From Anaerolineaceae bacterium (GTDB lineage: Bacteria > Chloroflexota > Anaerolineae > Anaerolineales > Anaerolineaceae), in assembly GCA_003501835.1 (NCBI GenBank), contig DNOU01000017.1, positions 1,452-8,314 of the forward strand: DNA of 6,863 nt, in the 5' to 3' direction. Positions 6,076 to 6,863 of this stretch are shown one piece after another. The position numbers were made by a program, and so were the translations under genes. The notes beneath the pieces are model-generated. The model was given only the letters and a program-made list of their open reading frames with translations. It made no database searches and was not told the origin of the DNA. Each line of letters opens with the position of its first letter. Position 1 is the first letter of the stretch.

Positions 6076-6783
6076 ATGAACAAGCCCGGTAAGGATGCGA
6101 AAATCACCATCCTGAGAAACGGACCCTACCACGTGGAGGGCGATGTCTCCGTCGTCAGGAAAACCCAGGTGGTTTCGGAGTACGGCGAACCGTTGACCTG
6201 GCAAAAGGGCGAACGCCTGGATTGTGAAGGTGAGGTCTATCTTTGCCGCTGCGGAAAATCAAAGACTTATCCATTTTGTGATTCCACCCACCGCTCGATC
6301 GAATTTGACGGCACCGAAACGGTGGATAATCACACCAGTGAAGAGCGCCGGATGGATTACCCCGAAGGTGAAGGCATCGTGGTGCGCAAAGATGACTACC
6401 TGTGCACCGAATCGGGTTTCTGCGGCAACCGCCTGACCGACATCTACGAGATGATGGCTGATACAGACGAACCCAGTGTGAGAGCGGAGATCATGGCCAT
6501 GATCGACCGCTGTCCATCAGGTGCCTTCACCTTTGCCCTCAAAAAAGACGGACCCGACATTGAACCAGACTATCCTGTCCAGGTGGCAGTGACCACCGAG
6601 ATCATCAGCGAAGGAGCCATTCGTGGACCCTTGTGGGTGACGGGCAACATTCCGGTTGAACTGTCGGATGGCAGCCTGCTGGAGACCCGCAACCGGGTGA
6701 CGTTGTGCAATTGCGGAAATTCACACCATAAACCCCTTTGTGATGGAACGCACCGCAACTGCCCGCAACAAAACAATGGATAA
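6076..6783 (+). CDS. Iron-sulfur protein: CDGSH - divergent 4Fe-4S (Fer4_19) - CDGSH
   Basis: Predicted cytosolic iron-sulfur protein of 235 residues, with no signal peptide or membrane helix. Two CDGSH motifs (C-x-C-x2-S-x3-P-x-C-D-x2-H) are complete. The first uses C57, C59, C68 and H72, binding a 2Fe-2S cluster by the family rule of three Cys and one His. The second uses C211, C213, C222 and H226. Between them, C110, C116 and the CPSGA segment at C146 resemble the divergent monocluster ferredoxin domain Fer4_19 (PF06902). Only three cysteines are obvious there, so cluster type is uncertain. The start follows the reductase stop by 12 bp, with AGGA at 6062-6065 ten bases away. A redox or cluster-transfer role is inferred; its pairing with an NADPH reductase suggests, but does not show, electron exchange. 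A terminator follows. Confidence 0.88.
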   Translation: MNKPGKDAKITILRNGPYHVEGDVSVVRKTQVVSEYGEPLTWQKGERLDCEGEVYLCRCGKSKTYPFCDSTHRSIEFDGTETVDNHTSEERRMDYPEGEGIVVRKDDYLCTESGFCGNRLTDIYEMMADTDEPSVRAEIMAMIDRCPSGAFTFALKKDGPDIEPDYPVQVAVTTEIISEGAIRGPLWVTGNIPVELSDGSLLETRNRVTLCNCGNSHHKPLCDGTHRNCPQQNNG

Positions 6784-6827
6784 TCTGCTATACTTTGTAA
6801 ATAAACCATTGTATATTTCCTTTTTAG

Positions 6828-6863
6828 TCCTCCCAAGGTCTCCCACCCTTGGGAGGATGTTTT
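6828..6863 (+). terminator. Rho-independent terminator of the reductase-CDGSH operon
   Basis: A perfect 11-bp stem, 6828-6838 (TCCTCCCAAGG) with 6847-6857 (CCTTGGGAGGA), encloses an eight-base loop. It is followed by TGTTTT up to the window edge, where the T run may continue. It lies 45 bases after the CDGSH stop codon. There is no matching A run before the stem, so it acts rightward only. Confidence 0.85.

Noticed and set aside
6789..6817. TATACT and TATATT after the CDGSH stop as a promoter for a downstream gene
   Set aside because: No -35 hexamer at correct spacing, and the strong terminator directly after would stop such a transcript.

Overview
This is an ordinary stretch of bacterial chromosome: closely packed genes on both strands, GC a little above half, and no RNA genes, mobile elements or CRISPR array that I can see. 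The gene set suggests an anaerobic or facultative member of the Chloroflexota, of Anaerolineae type. The grounds are an ArsR-DUF2087 regulator, a Kv-beta-like aldo-keto reductase, a DUF4405 membrane cytochrome with a cysteine/EF-hand-like tail, and a CDGSH protein. This placement is inference from family resemblance; no phylogenetic marker gene is present.

Left part (1-1383): the 3' portion of an ArsR-type winged-helix regulator fused to DUF2087 is cut by the left edge. It is followed by a cysteine-rich protein resembling the YkgJ/CxxxCxxCC cluster family. Middle (1422-3956): two major facilitator transporters of different subfamilies are divergently transcribed from a 102-bp gap, which contains a self-complementary ATTATAAT box. 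The left one converges on the cysteine-rich gene. The right one ends at a clear rho-independent terminator.

Right part (4010-6783): a redox neighbourhood. On the minus strand is a four-helix DUF4405 (flavinylation-associated cytochrome b type) protein. It carries an internal twin-arginine motif and a C-terminal tail with six cysteines and an EF-hand-like loop. A 221-bp gap separates it from a divergent two-gene operon: an aldo-keto reductase with a complete catalytic tetrad, then, 12 bp later, a protein with two CDGSH iron-sulfur motifs flanking a divergent 4Fe-4S domain. The operon ends at a perfect 11-bp hairpin terminator at the right edge.

No complete multi-gene defence or biosynthetic system is visible. 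The most unusual items are the architecture of the DUF4405 protein and the CDGSH-Fer4_19-CDGSH protein linked to an NADPH-type reductase.
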